From NCBI GenBank assembly GCA_002682825.1, contig NOKP01000024.1, positions 434,001 to 498,000 of the forward strand: 64,000 nt of DNA, in the 5' to 3' direction. Source of the DNA: Neonectria sp. B-13 (lineage: Eukaryota; Ascomycota; Sordariomycetes; Hypocreales; Nectriaceae). The position numbers and the translations under genes are program-made. A model generated the notes under the pieces. It did not search any database and was not told the origin of the DNA. It saw nothing but the letters and a program-made list of their open reading frames with translations. Below, one piece after another: positions 22,858 to 33,745 of this stretch (its first letter is position 1; each line of letters opens with the position of its first letter).

Positions 22858-24663
22858 ATGTCAATTGTATCCTTGTCGACTGACTTCCCGTAAGTATCTG
22901 TCGAGATGATCATTGGCACCCCAGCTGATGAATATTCTAGGTCTAGCACGGATGTCAATGACTTGCGACGATTGGCTAACCAAATCGGGTTCGACGTCGA
23001 CAACGCCCAGGATGCAGACGACTATCTTTTGCTCTTGAGGTCTTTGGAGTCGGTCATGCAGTTCATCAAAGACGGTCCAGACTATGTACCCGCATCCCTC
23101 AAGCCGTATCCCGTGGCCGAGGCTCGCACGTATTGGAAACCAAGCCCAGCAGATAATCCACTTAATGCCTGGAGCCATCGATGCAATCTTCAGTCTAACA
23201 CCTGTACCAGCGACTTGCTCAATGGGAGAACGATTGTCATTAAAGACAACATATCCGTCGGTGGACTGCCGACGACGCTGGGCACATTTCCGCAGATGCT
23301 ATCCCAAACCGGAACTTTCCCTGTCTCACCAATCGATGCTACTGTCGTGTCTCGGATATTGGCTGCTGGCGCCATAATCAAGGGCTCATCCACCTGTGAG
23401 AGTTTCTGTGCATCCCCTTTATCCTTCACTTCAGCAATCGGCCCAGTCCACAATCCCTTGCTACATGGGTACACGTCCGGCGGAAGTAGCAGTGGCTCTT
23501 GTGCACTTGTCGCTGCAGGCGTGTTGCCTCCGGAGCTTCGCAATTCCCTGGGTGAGACATCACAACTAGCCATTGGGAGCGACCAGGCTGGATCGGTCCG
23601 CATTCCGGCTTGCTACAATGGCATCTATGGCCTCAAGCCCACCTTTGGTCTGGTACCCTACACCGGGGCAGCGTCTATGGCTCCTATGATTGACCACTTG
23701 GGACCCATCGCATCAACACTTGAAGACATTGCGGCCTTGTTGAAGGTTATGGCTGGATACGACGGCCTAGACTCTCGAATGACACCCGAATCACCACTAC
23801 TCAACCAGGTAGAGGATTATCCGCAAATATTGGCAGATTTTCGAAAACAATTCTCTACGAAAGATCAGTCGAGCCAACGTCTGAGAGTTGGTCTCTTAAA
23901 GGAATCCTTTTCCGTTGCTGGTATCTCTCCAGAGGTTAGGGAAATGGTCCATCAGTCTGCAACATCCTTCTTCGAATCCGCTGGAGCCGAGGTTGTCCAA
24001 GTCTCCGTACCCATGCACCTCGATGGCCCTTCAATCTGGACTGCGTCAACAAGGCCATCCATGTCTGAATGGCTGTGTCAAGGAAAGACTTCAGGATATC
24101 TCTCGTACCTGGCCCCTCACATCCAACCGACATGGCCTCCAACACAGGAGACTTACGAGTTGTTGAAATCCAGCAACCCTGCAGTTGTCAACATAATTCT
24201 CAGCGAGAAATTTGCGAGTGAGAAGTTTGGGCCGGCAGTCGAGGCAAAGGCACATCGGAAAGTCTTCGAACTAAGAGCCGCATATGACAACGCCCTCGAG
24301 GCTGTTGACGTGCTGATTACACCATGTGCGCCATCCATTGCAATGCCGCATCCCAAGTCAAATGATGAGCGAGGAAACAAATACACGTTGCTAGAGAGGC
24401 TTGGCGTCGCCGTCGGCTTGACCAACAATACCTGTCCGTTCAATATCACGGGTCATCCAGCCATGAGTGTCCCTTGCGGACACCTACCAGTTCCCAACCA
24501 TGAGGGGGTAAAGCTACCTGTAGGCATGCAGGTAGTCGGGAAACGTTGGGACGACTCGTCTGTGATATTGGCGGCGGCGCTATTCGAGGAAGGAAGACGG
24601 CTTGTAAGAAAGGATAGTCTTGGCAATACGGAAAAGGATACGACATGGAACACGGTGCTTTAG
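22858..24663 (+). CDS. amidase (amidase-signature family)
   Basis: Amidase-signature hydrolase of 584 residues. A 32-nt first exon (22858-22889) joins 22941-24663 in phase (TDFP-SSTDV). The Ser-cisSer-Lys triad is visible: Lys at about residue 112 in IVIKDNI, the cis-Ser in SGGSSSGS around 190-197, and the nucleophile Ser around 229 in GSDQAGSVRIPA. Family members release ammonia or an amine from carboxylic amides. It is longer than the usual 450-550 residues because of an N-terminal segment of about 100 residues. As the only obvious C-N hydrolase of the block, it is the best candidate for the entry step on an amide substrate (inference). Confidence 0.93.
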
Positions 24664-24789
24664 TTACCATAAAGAAAAGAATGGCCCTCTTAGCTTAACT
24701 ATATTTCCTCCACATAATCAGGATTCATGTCTCTTCTACCCTTATGGCTTCAAGGCCTTGGTACTAAGTGGAATAACATTTAAGATAAG

Positions 24790-25809
24790 TTATTCTTTTA
24801 CGTTTTCCAAGAATTGGGCGATTTCCTGGTTCATCCAATCTACATCCTTCTTACTAACCCCAGAGCCGGCCAAATGACCCCAGACGGAGGGGATGACTTT
24901 CAAAATCGCATCCTTGATCCCTTCGGATTCTCTCTTGCTAGCCCTCCAACTAAAGTACTGATCTGTTTGGCAGGGCATCAACAAAACGCGAGCCTGGATC
25001 TGGGACAGTGATTCCTCCAAAGAGCTGCTCACAGAAGAGCTGCATGCCACTATGTCTCCCCTTTGCCACATTCGTAGCATTGCGAGCAGGTCATCAGGGG
25101 CCCAACCGTTGTACTTCGTGCCAGTTGTATCTTGGTCCCATTCCCGCAGAGTCTCATAACCCAATTCTTTGTATAGCTCATTGTCGAACCACTCGGTACT
25201 GGTCAACCAAGCAGAGTAAGCCTTCCCAAAGGCTCTCAGGCCGCGCGGAGAGTTTTGACTGGCGAGGCGACGAACCTCGTCGGCATAATCGATGGAGTTC
25301 TCGAGGGCAGCGCTGGGACCTTCTAAAAATTGATAGTTGTGTTGACTTGTTCGAGCCGAGGAGCAAACAATGATGGCGAGTCGCGCGAAACCCGGATGCA
25401 TCGCCATCCAATGATATGCGCACTGTCCGCCCATTGAGAAGCCGACCAGGACATCAATGCCTTCGAGGCCCAGATGTTGAGTGAGAAGCTGATGCTGAGC
25501 ATGGACGCAGTCTTGATAGTCAACCGACTTTGGGAAAGTCGGGGTGTTTGAAGGACTCGACGACTCCCCATTTCCGAAAAGAGCGATTACAATGATTCTG
25601 TAATTGCGAAGCGCCCCATCACCGTAATTCAACGTGGTAAGAAGCCTACCCCGGAAGCATGTAAACACCACAGCTACTTTCGTAGCGTCTGGGTTTAGGT
25701 CAAGGTAGGCTAGCCGAGCTTGTGGGAGAGTCGTTCCATCCAGGAACTTGAAGTCGGACAGAAAGAAATACTTTGTTTGGGGATTTGTTGAAGGTAATAT
25801 TCCAGTCAT
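24790..25809 (-). CDS. alpha/beta hydrolase, homoserine O-acetyltransferase-like
   Basis: Single-exon protein of 339 residues. The nucleophile elbow GFSMGG (Ser at about 125), the acid in PCQTDQYF and the histidine in WGHLAGSG make a full catalytic triad. The start (KFLDGTTLPQARLAYLDLN) and overall order match the MetX/homoserine acetyltransferase-like branch of alpha/beta hydrolases. Many fungal members of this branch are not methionine enzymes but esterases or acyltransferases of accessory pathways, so I do not call it MET2. Convergent with the amidase. Its promoter holds the site at 26110. Confidence 0.9.
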   Translation of the reverse strand: MTGILPSTNPQTKYFFLSDFKFLDGTTLPQARLAYLDLNPDATKVAVVFTCFRGRLLTTLNYGDGALRNYRIIVIALFGNGESSSPSNTPTFPKSVDYQDCVHAQHQLLTQHLGLEGIDVLVGFSMGGQCAYHWMAMHPGFARLAIIVCSSARTSQHNYQFLEGPSAALENSIDYADEVRRLASQNSPRGLRAFGKAYSAWLTSTEWFDNELYKELGYETLREWDQDTTGTKYNGWAPDDLLAMLRMWQRGDIVACSSSVSSSLEESLSQIQARVLLMPCQTDQYFSWRASKRESEGIKDAILKVIPSVWGHLAGSGVSKKDVDWMNQEIAQFLENVKE

Positions 25810-26109
25810 CTCGACAGTGGATCTTGTAGCGTAAGTCGTTTTAAAGAATAGATTTGGTCTATTAACCGAAATCTTGGGGTGGCTGTTCCTTTATGAGTGT
25901 TTTTAGTGAACCTTCGTTATCTTATCTCGTTTTCTTTTTGACTGCAATGTTGAGAAACCACATTGATCTTGATAAGGATGCGGGGTAGGAGGGGAAGAGT
26001 CCACCCTTACAGGAAGTTACAGGAAGATTGTCAAGGGCTAGTGTCACTGTACGAAATACTAAGTATGTAGCTACACCAAGATACCTCGGGTGGATGGACC
26101 CCATTTCCT

Positions 26110-26122
26110 TCGGCTGTTCCGA
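26110..26122. promoter_or_regulatory. regulon palindrome TCGG-CTGTT-CCGA
   Basis: 301 bp upstream of the alpha/beta hydrolase start. Confidence 0.75.
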
Positions 26123-26299
26123 CCCCCTCAAGAGTCTCCCCTCTTATGCCGGATCTTAGCATATCTGCCGCAGGACTCGTTCTTCATAAAAGACCGGGTC
26201 TCACACCCCAGTTGTACTCAATCAAGTCACCTAATGTATCCACCCCTTAGACCGTATGGAAGACGGCGATTGTCGGACCCTACTTCGGACAAGTCTGGA

Positions 26300-26433
26300 G
26301 GTCGATGGGGCGAGGATGAGCCGCTTGAGGTGCAGGTGATGGAGACAATTCGGCGCATACTAGGAGAGGAGCATCCATCCACGCTCTCTAGTATGAATAA
26401 CCTAGGGGATACTTGGAGAGGTATTGGAAAGAC
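26300..26433 (+). pseudogene. relic of a kinesin-light-chain-type TPR repeat
   Basis: The translation includes LEVQVMETIRRILGEEHP followed by STLSSMNNLGDTW. This is clearly one copy of the 42-residue TPR repeat found in multiples at the C-terminus of fungal NLR-like proteins (consensus ...VMETRKRVLGEEHP...). Only about one repeat remains, with no NB-ARC or effector domain around it, so it is a gene fossil. It suggests past insertion or recombination at the edge of the metabolic cluster. Confidence 0.7.
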
Positions 26434-26733
26434 ACCTGAGCTCCTGCATTTTCCCTACCATCGACTTGGACGCAGAGAGGCCAGTGTGCTCGTTCAATTG
26501 AGGACGGGTTGAACGAATACTTGCATCGGATTGAGGCAGCATCCTCCAATCTAGTCTATGTGCCTTAATGCCTTAGACTACTGTCGTATGATTAAAGTGT
26601 GGGGTTAGTGGGACTGGTGCCTAAAGTTGCAGATTCTCCTTACTTAAGTTGGTTGATTCCACCAAACCCGCCAAACCCTGGCATTCAGACATTCGCATCT
26701 CGCTCGCTTCCTTCACGTCCACCAACGATCGCA

Positions 26734-27880
26734 ATGGCGCACCCAGATGGAGGTGGTTTCTCCCCCGAGCCGGCGTCTGCGGGAGACCACACTACAGAGA
26801 CTGCCGACTTTCAATCAATCATTGACGCACTTGCCCCGGTTCAAAGCTGGTCAAGCTCGACCATCTCGTCTCTAAAAGCAGCAGTCAACGACAAATATCC
26901 CGACGCCGTCTGGCATGACGAGTCTGAATGGACGGAAAGAGCTGTTAATGCCATTCTCTCCACCAATCAAGGCTGGAACTGGCGAATACTGAAGCGTTGT
27001 TCAAATGAACAGTACTTCTCATTGCCCACCCACGTGAGCATCCCAGCATAGTTCTCTCTGCCCTAGGCTCGGTCGTGACAACTGATCATTCAATGAAAGA
27101 CGATCGCACTTCTGAACGACCTTTTCTACAGCCATGCCCTTGACAAGGCTGATGCACGCGTCGAAGCAGGCGACTACGACGCTCCTCTCGGCCTTCGTCC
27201 TGAAGGTAATGCAGTTGGCTACCCCATCTTTCGGGTCGATTACAGCAACGACGAACAATTTCAGCTGTACAAACTGTGCTGGGATCGTTTCTTAGAGACG
27301 AAATTCTACCGGACAGAAGCTGTAGAGCGGGAGGAAATCGAATGGTATTGGGTCGAAGACAGGCCAAGACTTGATGGGAAAGGTCCTCGTGAGGTCCAAC
27401 GGTAGGTGAAGAAGATTTTATGTTCAGATTCAGTTGCATTGCACTAACCAAGTGTTTCCCAGCCTGTTTCGCACCCTCCAGGGCCATGCTTTCCCCATGG
27501 CACTAGCATGCCGCTGGTTTTGCTTGATGGTGGACCGCGGAGCTATAGAGTCTATGCTTCGAGTATATGGTCCACCGGCAACTAGTATTTACCTCAGGGT
27601 TCAATTAGATCCTTTTGAGATAGATATCCCGTTCCTGCCTTACTTGGTGGCCGTAAGTACCAATTCGAACATAGAAATTGAAACTGAGGATGAAGGCAAT
27701 TATAACCAGACTGAGGTTAGACCAGGTAATGGAAAATACCCCGGCTATCTCAAAGTTGCACTACCAAGCATATTCACATTCTGGGGGTCCGAGGAAATCA
27801 TAAGTCCCCATCAACTTTATTTTGGAAAAGATAGTATCTGGGGTGATACATTAGGGAGATACAGATCACCTAGAGCATAA
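26734..27880 (+). CDS. hypothetical protein
   Basis: Unrecognised soluble protein of about 339 residues. Exons 26734-27033, 27100-27401 and 27463-27880 join in phase with GTGAGC and GTAGGT donors. A 57-nt in-frame stretch at 27653-27709 starts with a strong GTAAGT and ends in CAG, so it may be a further intron, shortening the product by 19 residues. The N-terminal third is acidic and Ser/Thr-rich. The middle has an aromatic-rich segment (EWYWVEDRP), and the C-terminal third has hydrophobic strands. No signal peptide or membrane helix is evident. It lies in the spacer between the two parts of the regulon and has no regulon site of its own. Confidence 0.65.
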
Positions 27881-28629
27881 TTCATACGATTAGTTGAACT
27901 AGGCGCCAATTACGTTGAATAATCCCTGATATCATACTTTACATAGCCTTCCTCAGCTATTATTCTAGTATTCAGTTCTCTTTGATACGCACAACAGGCG
28001 AGAGAGTTCCAGGCGAGTGACCAATAGGTAGTGGACGAAATTGCTGTCAGTCGCGGCGAGCTAGTGGGACTTGCTCGCCTCTCGATTTACTCTCATCAAC
28101 GGGTCGTCAACACCACGTATCCCATCCTTATACTCAACATACAGCTCAATGACGAGGGGCTGAGCGACGAACTCGGGTCTCGGGATATGACTGTAGAATC
28201 TGGAGGTATCCACAAATACTGCATAACATTCCTGTATAGGATGTGTACTCAATGCCTGGCAGGTGCTGGGTACTGGTTTCCATTTGTCCTCCGACCTATA
28301 GCCCGCCTTTCACAGGGGTCTGGCCGCCTCGCCGGTCCAATTTCTTGACGCGTCGTGGAACTTGTAAGTCGGCGGTGAGGTCTATTTGCCTAGATCTAGG
28401 ATAGTATCTTATGGTATGAAATTGGTTTACCATGTCCAAAGCGACGTAAGATGAGTCTCAGCATAGCTAAAACAACCATGCGTCGCCCTGGGCCTCACAC
28501 GATAAGACATTGCCATCTTCTTCTCCCACCAGCTGCACACCACAAGTATTGTTAGGGAAGTCAACAGCTTCACCAACCAGCACTACTTCGACATACGTGT
28601 CAGAACGGGTGCTCCCGGGGGAAGGATAC
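27881..28629. other. intergenic, possible decayed 3' part of the SGNH/FG-GAP gene
   Basis: Minus-strand open segments (for example 28061-28252) could be eroded exons, but I cannot connect them. No other signal. Confidence 0.3.
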
Positions 28630-28885
28630 GAGAAATACAATGCAAAAGCAATGACCTACGTCGGCGAGCTTGACAGTGCGTCCGGGGCCGGTTCCGTCGG
28701 CAAACGGGAGCGGCGTGTTCCATCGAATAGAGAGCTCTTCATGAACATATACGTAGTCATCCAGGCCGTCGCCGTCCAAGCTAGATAGCAAGCTCTGTCA
28801 GCGGAGTCATATGCTGTTGGGGTGGGGTCGACATACTCAGCAAACCGAACATTCTGTCCCTTGAATTTCCATCCGAACATGTTTT
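28630..28885 (-). pseudogene. detached FG-GAP repeat exon
   Basis: After the stop at 28886 the same strand still encodes NVRFAE, then, across a GTATGT...CTAG intron, DLDGDGLDDYVYVHEE, one more FG-GAP/VCBS repeat with the same exon structure as those upstream. Either the gene model continues through an intron I cannot define or the 3' end is broken. Confidence 0.5.
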
Positions 28886-31177
28886 TCAGTTCTTCACTAT
28901 GTGCTTTGGGCCCTTTGCAGCAACGCCGCGGTAGGCCCAGTTATAATTGTAGGATGAGCCTAGGTTCTGCCACCACTTGGCTGAGCCGTCTTCGTCGTCA
29001 ACAACAACATAATCCACTGTATAGCAATTCAGCTCACTCGCCTTCCAATCAAATAGACAGGTGAAGGAAATGACAGATGTGGACTTACGACCGCATAGGA
29101 AGACGCCTTCTCCCGGCTGGTATTGCCCTCCGGAGCCCTTGTTCAGCCAAACCGTAATTGCAACATTACCATTAACAGCAACGAAATCAACCTTACCGTC
29201 GCCATCCATATCAACCATTCGCACTGCATCTTGATCGACATCGTTCGGGCCGTCAGCGACAGTAACAGGGACGGTATTTGCTTGTAAGCGGATGATAAAT
29301 CCAGTCACCTTGGCGTTCTTGCCGACAAGCATGTAGTCGGCTCTGCCCTCACCGGTGAAGTCGCCCATGATCACTTTGCCGTTTTCTATCTTTGAAGCTC
29401 CGGTCGCGATGATACCGAGTTTGTGGTAGTCAGGGAACTTGCTCACGCCGGTGTTGAGCCAACCAGTGGTCTCGCCGGTCGCATGGTCGACATAAAGGAA
29501 ATCAGCTCTGCCATCGCCTATAGCCAAAGGAAGCGTCAGTGAGCGAGTATCCATTTCGGGAGCCATGAATCTCTGACCATCAAGATCTATCATCTGAAGA
29601 TTGGGCCAGTCCTTTGCTTCGAGGATGTCCGAGATCACACCTAGGCCCTCCCAGACATATATGCCATCCTGCTTGCCATGGGTTGATCCACGCATAGACT
29701 GACCCATTTAGTCGGCTGATATAAATATAGTCATCTCGGCCATCACCGTTCAAGCTACAAGGCGGTCAGTAAAGGAGATGGAGAAGACGAAGAGTGATAT
29801 GTACTCGACAAAAAAGACATTGTCGCCGAACCGATACTCTGCACCGATGGCAACTTCGACTTCATCTTTCCACTCATCGCTAAGTACGCCGTCGATGCCT
29901 TTGTTCCTCCAGACTCTTGTTCCTCCGGTATCCGGGTCAACACAGGCGTAGTCCTTCAGGCCGTTACGGTCTAGATCCATAAGGCGAACATGATCGCGTA
30001 GACAGTGGCCGTCTGAAACTAAGGTCTCCTCACCCCATTTCTGGACAAGGTCTCCGTCTGAGTATGCCCTAAGCGAGAATAAGCGGGTGTCAGTATGATC
30101 CTCGGTATCAGGATAGGATATAGGATGGGAGCATACACTTTGGCGCCGTCAGCGATTTGCCCAACCTTGTACCATGATGGCGTTGCACTACTATGAGCAG
30201 CGTTGGGGTCAGTTGATGTAGGCGGGTCGCTTCCTTTCCCCGGTTTGGAGATGCTGTACGTCGATGTCTCGAGCGCATCGATCCATGCGGCAGCCATCTT
30301 CTCATATCCCGCGGTCTTGGGGTGGAGGCCATCGCTCAAGTCTGAAACGCTGACCTTGGAGTTCATGTCAACTAGATTGATCTTCTTGAACCTGGACTTG
30401 AAATGGTCCACAATATCAGAGATTCCACCGTTGAAGTCCGGGATTCGGCCCGCTGTGCCAGGGTATCTTCTTCCATCAGCTGGGATAATGGTGCACAAGA
30501 AGACGACAGCATCGGGGCTTTGCTCGTATATCAACGAGATGAGTCCCTGGAGTTGCACATGGGCTTGGGGGTAGTCGGCCAGGTTGTCCTTGACGTCGTT
30601 CGTTCCAGCATGAAGAAGGACAACGTTCGGGGCAGCATAGATGCCTGTGAGACTATGCGCCTGGATGCCATCAATCCTCTCTCCCCTATGCCCCTCGCAT
30701 AGGGGTTGAGGGAAGTCTCCAGCGTTTAGACTTCCGACAAACTCGACTTTGTTACCCCGTCCAGTCAGGCTCTCATAGAGAGGCTTGCGATAGCCGTTAC
30801 ATCCTGCGCTTGGAGCACCCACCTGACAGAATGGACTCCCCGCGCCATAGGTAATTGAACTAATGCGCTGTCAGTCTAGCTCCGCAGGCGGGATAAGCAA
30901 TCCGTTGCTGGTCATATGAGGCCGCAAGTGGAATGCCCAAGAGACGGGAGGACTGCTTAACCGCATAGGGGAATGGAAAGCTCATGACTTACTCTCCGAT
31001 AGCAAGGATCTTCAAGTCCACTCCATCAGCAATGGGCTCAAGTTGCCGTTCCACTGCAGCGGCGGTTGAAAATGGAATCCAGAAGCTGAACGCCGCAAGT
31101 GCGACGGTCACTGGGAATACCCAGGAATAATGTCCTGGACCAACAGTATAACGCGGACCATATTTTTCTGGTGCCAT
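28886..31177 (-). CDS. secreted SGNH/GDSL hydrolase with C-terminal FG-GAP (VCBS) repeats, apparently frameshifted
   Basis: Exons 31177-30993, 30859-30137, 30068-29805, 29754-29089 and 29016-28886. The N-terminus carries a hydrophobic segment (FPVTVALAAFSFWIPFSTAAA) that fits a signal peptide. The SGNH blocks follow: GDSITYG (joined across the first intron), GTNDV and DGLHP. After a Ser/Pro-rich linker come repeats of the type DLDxNGLKDY, DLNGDGRDDY and DMDGDGKVDF, calcium-binding blades of a beta-propeller. In exon 4 the frame must shift by one base at the GGG run 29680-29682 to pass from the repeat VYAWIN to DGIYVWEGLGVISD. It is probably an extracellular esterase; function may be lost. There is no regulon site in its promoter. 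Confidence 0.7.
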
Positions 31178-32575
31178 AGCTGATTTATGTGCCCCACGGT
31201 AGATAATGGCCTTCTTCTGTCCCTCTATACACGCCACGATGCAAGGGCTAACGGCTCAACTTTATGATAGACACCGGACTGGATCTTGTGAATTGGAATC
31301 ATGTATTGACCAAGATAGTTGCTTCAATGGGGGCCGTTTGCAAGCTGTTTCTCGAGGTGAGGGACCCGCCATGGCTCATCCTGGATGTCGGTGTGCAAGG
31401 CCACGGGGCGGGCTGTTGGCTGCAAGCGTATGAAGAGGGGCTTGTAGTCTGAGCCACTCCGAGCCGAATGTAACCGGTCTGTCCAGGGACCATCCTAACT
31501 GGCAATTGCCCTGTTCTAGGCCCTATACTTTGGGCTGCAAGATCCACACTAACCATAGAAACAAGCATGCGGAGTACACGTGGTGAGAAGTCATTTCGCT
31601 TGCCAAGGATTTTTGGTCGCATCAACCGGATGTTCGGCAACGATCATATCTCACACAGGCCTAGCCTCAACCTCTTGTCTCAAGTTTCATCTATTATTAG
31701 CCTCGGAGTGTAAGGCGTTGGTTAAGTCCTTTAGTCCGAGGATCGACGGCGGGAATAAACGGCGGAGACACACAATGGCAGGGAATACCTTGGCTTTTAC
31801 AAGCACCACATGCGCCATGTCTTACTCTCCACCGCATCGCCATCTGCGAGGGGATATCACGAAGGTTCCTGTCTGAAAAGCAGAGCAGGCAAGGCAATGA
31901 TGTTTCTGGTCTCCCGCCACCTTCTCGGCCCCCTCTGCTGTCTCCATAGTAATAGCCGTCAACTACAATAGCGAGACTGGCTAGTAATTTGGAGAGCAGA
32001 TACTACAACATTGGCTATTTCAGGTGCAGCCAATTGGTTATTTTAATGAGTTAAAGGGCATTCTTGCAGAAACCTGAGCTTGTTCCCCCTTCTCTGAATC
32101 TGACCGCCACATATCGCGAAGATAGTGGCCGAGTCATAGAGGGGGAAAGAGCATGTTTTCTACCTAATTGAACGTCCAAATAGCCTGCTTTTGTAATATT
32201 GGTCTTATTAAACAGACCATATCCAATTCCTTGTATCGGAGTCGTTGAGAGCCTGAAGTCCGTGTCATCGAGGATCTTTTGTTGACCAACAGCGCCGATC
32301 GTCAGAAGTCAAGGTCAGAATTTGGATTAAATCAATGTCAAGAATTGATCGTCATCTTCATAATGAGGTCTGCCTTAGGGTTCAAGGGTTAGGTATATTT
32401 TTCTATCTAAGCCGGTATGCTCCAAGGCTTCTATCTTGGCTTATTCTAAGCTTAAAAAGAGAAAATAAGAAAAAAATATAAAAAGGAATGCCACGAGTTA
32501 AACCCGACTTCAAGTCACGGCTTTGCCTATGACCTACCCTGTGGCGTTGATATATCAGCTTCAACTTCATTTCCC
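31178..32575. other. long intergenic region, partly AT-rich
   Basis: No supported gene. About 31960-32480 is AT-rich with a purine run near 32455-32485. It looks like decayed DNA, but I recognise no element. Confidence 0.4.
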
Positions 32576-33140
32576 TTAACTAGGAGCTCCCTCTCTGGGA
32601 GCTTCTTTCTCTCTTCTCTTTAGTAGCGCTAATAGTTCTATAGTCAGCAGGTACAGGATCAGGAAACTGTCGGGGGACAAAAGGCTGTGGTGAAGGTAGT
32701 AAAGCCGCAGGAGCGTTTCAAAGCGAATGGTTGCGTTCGATATCCATTGATCTCGTTCTTCGTCACCGGCGGGTATGTCCGCTATCATCTGCCAAAGAGT
32801 CCAGATAGTTCTATGGTACTCCATACTAAGAAATTACGTTGGTAAGCAGCTGTGTCACAAGTCGGCTCTTTTGGCTGACTCTAAAACTGGCATGGGAACT
32901 TACTGAATCTTGAGTTGCGTTGGCATGACAATATTCGCAGACAATAGAGCATCTGGCAGTCCGCCATACCATGACTCCAACTTTGACTGGCATTCCAGGA
33001 CATCCTTAACCGATAGTATGGTGGTAGAGCTGGAGTTACCGAAAGCCCGCGACGCAATATCGTACACCACGGCATGCAATTCGACTTGGGCCTTGAAGCT
33101 ACAGCCGAAGCCTGTCACGACTGTGTTCCCGTCCGCCGGG
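32576..33140 (-). pseudogene. truncated fungal-specific transcription factor (C-terminal remnant)
   Basis: Two exons still splice in phase: about 33140-32913 (TGFGCSFKAQVELHAVVYDIASR and so on, through MPTQLKI) and the segment from about 32827 down to the stop at 32576 (MEYHRTIWTLWQ). The donor is GTAAGT and the acceptor TTCTTAG. The sequence matches the last quarter of the Fungal_trans regulatory domain, where a substrate-sensing helix is followed by a YHxxI/LxLxxP-type helix. Upstream of about 33140 the frame is closed by a stop and no zinc cluster is found, so the gene has lost its DNA-binding half. It sits just upstream, on the opposite strand, of the RidA gene promoter, and may be a displaced former regulator. 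Confidence 0.65.
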
Positions 33141-33396
33141 TACCTGACCCGTATCTAGCCGTACCAAATGGGAATCTGAGCCGGATCTAGCAGTGAGATT
33201 GCCGGTGGTTCTGGTAGGATTAGCTATAGGGAGATCCCCATACGATACGACACATCCTTATCTAAATCTCAAAATATGGAGAAGAGCTGACAAATGCGAC
33301 CAAGGAGTTGATTGATTCGCCGTTTGTTCGTAATCGCACCTCGGCTTACTGTCTGTCTGTCTGTCCGCCAATTAGACTAGATGCCCCAGAGTATTG

Positions 33397-33409
33397 TCGG
33401 TGGCTCCGA
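33397..33409. promoter_or_regulatory. regulon palindrome TCGG-TGGCT-CCGA
   Basis: 337 bp upstream of the RidA-like gene; arms extend to TGTCGG / CCGACA. Confidence 0.8.
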
Positions 33410-33457
33410 CAACCAAGCATCGACACTTTTAAGTGGAGGTATCTTAGTGCTTGGGTG

Positions 33458-33470
33458 TCGGACGGCCCGA
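33458..33470. promoter_or_regulatory. regulon palindrome TCGG-ACGGC-CCGA
   Basis: 276 bp upstream of the RidA-like gene and 61 bp from the previous site, the only promoter with two perfect copies. Confidence 0.8.
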
Positions 33471-33745
33471 CTGTTGCGATTCCGAAAACAGAGCCGGACT
33501 TCCAAGCACCAGCGCTCAAATATTCAACATAGTCAACAGTTAATGAAACTGGTAGTAATCGGGAGCTCCGCTGGGGCCCGGAGACGATCGTATGTTCACT
33601 ACGTATCTCAGTGGTATCAGGGAACGTGGTATTGAAATGAAGAACTTATTAAGGACAGACGATACCCAGACCGGCAAAACAGTAAACCATTTACCTGCCA
33701 AACGTATTTATCTCCCATTAAACGACCTCGTTCTTTTTCATCGAC

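Larger units (their letters stand above)
25810..26733. other. promoter of hydrolase plus TPR relic
   Basis: Contains the regulon palindrome (26110) and a decayed TPR fragment (26300-26433). Otherwise no gene seen. Confidence 0.5.
33141..33745. other. RidA promoter region
   Basis: No gene. Contains two perfect regulon palindromes and a CTGTCTGTCTGTC microsatellite at about 33350. Confidence 0.6.

Noticed and set aside
24790..25809. Methionine-pathway homoserine O-acetyltransferase (MET2)
   Set aside because: The protein is shorter than typical Met2 and sits in an accessory regulon; I keep only the fold-level name.
26522..26733. Upstream in-frame extension of the orphan gene at 26734
   Set aside because: The upstream codons are proline-rich with no start-site context; the ATG at 26734 has a purine at -3 and begins the acidic N-terminus.
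31697..31897. Cys-rich minus-strand frame (GACGACKSQGIPC) resembling half a Zn2Cys6 cluster
   Set aside because: Only half the cysteines are present, it lies downstream of the regulator remnant and not upstream, and no domain follows it.
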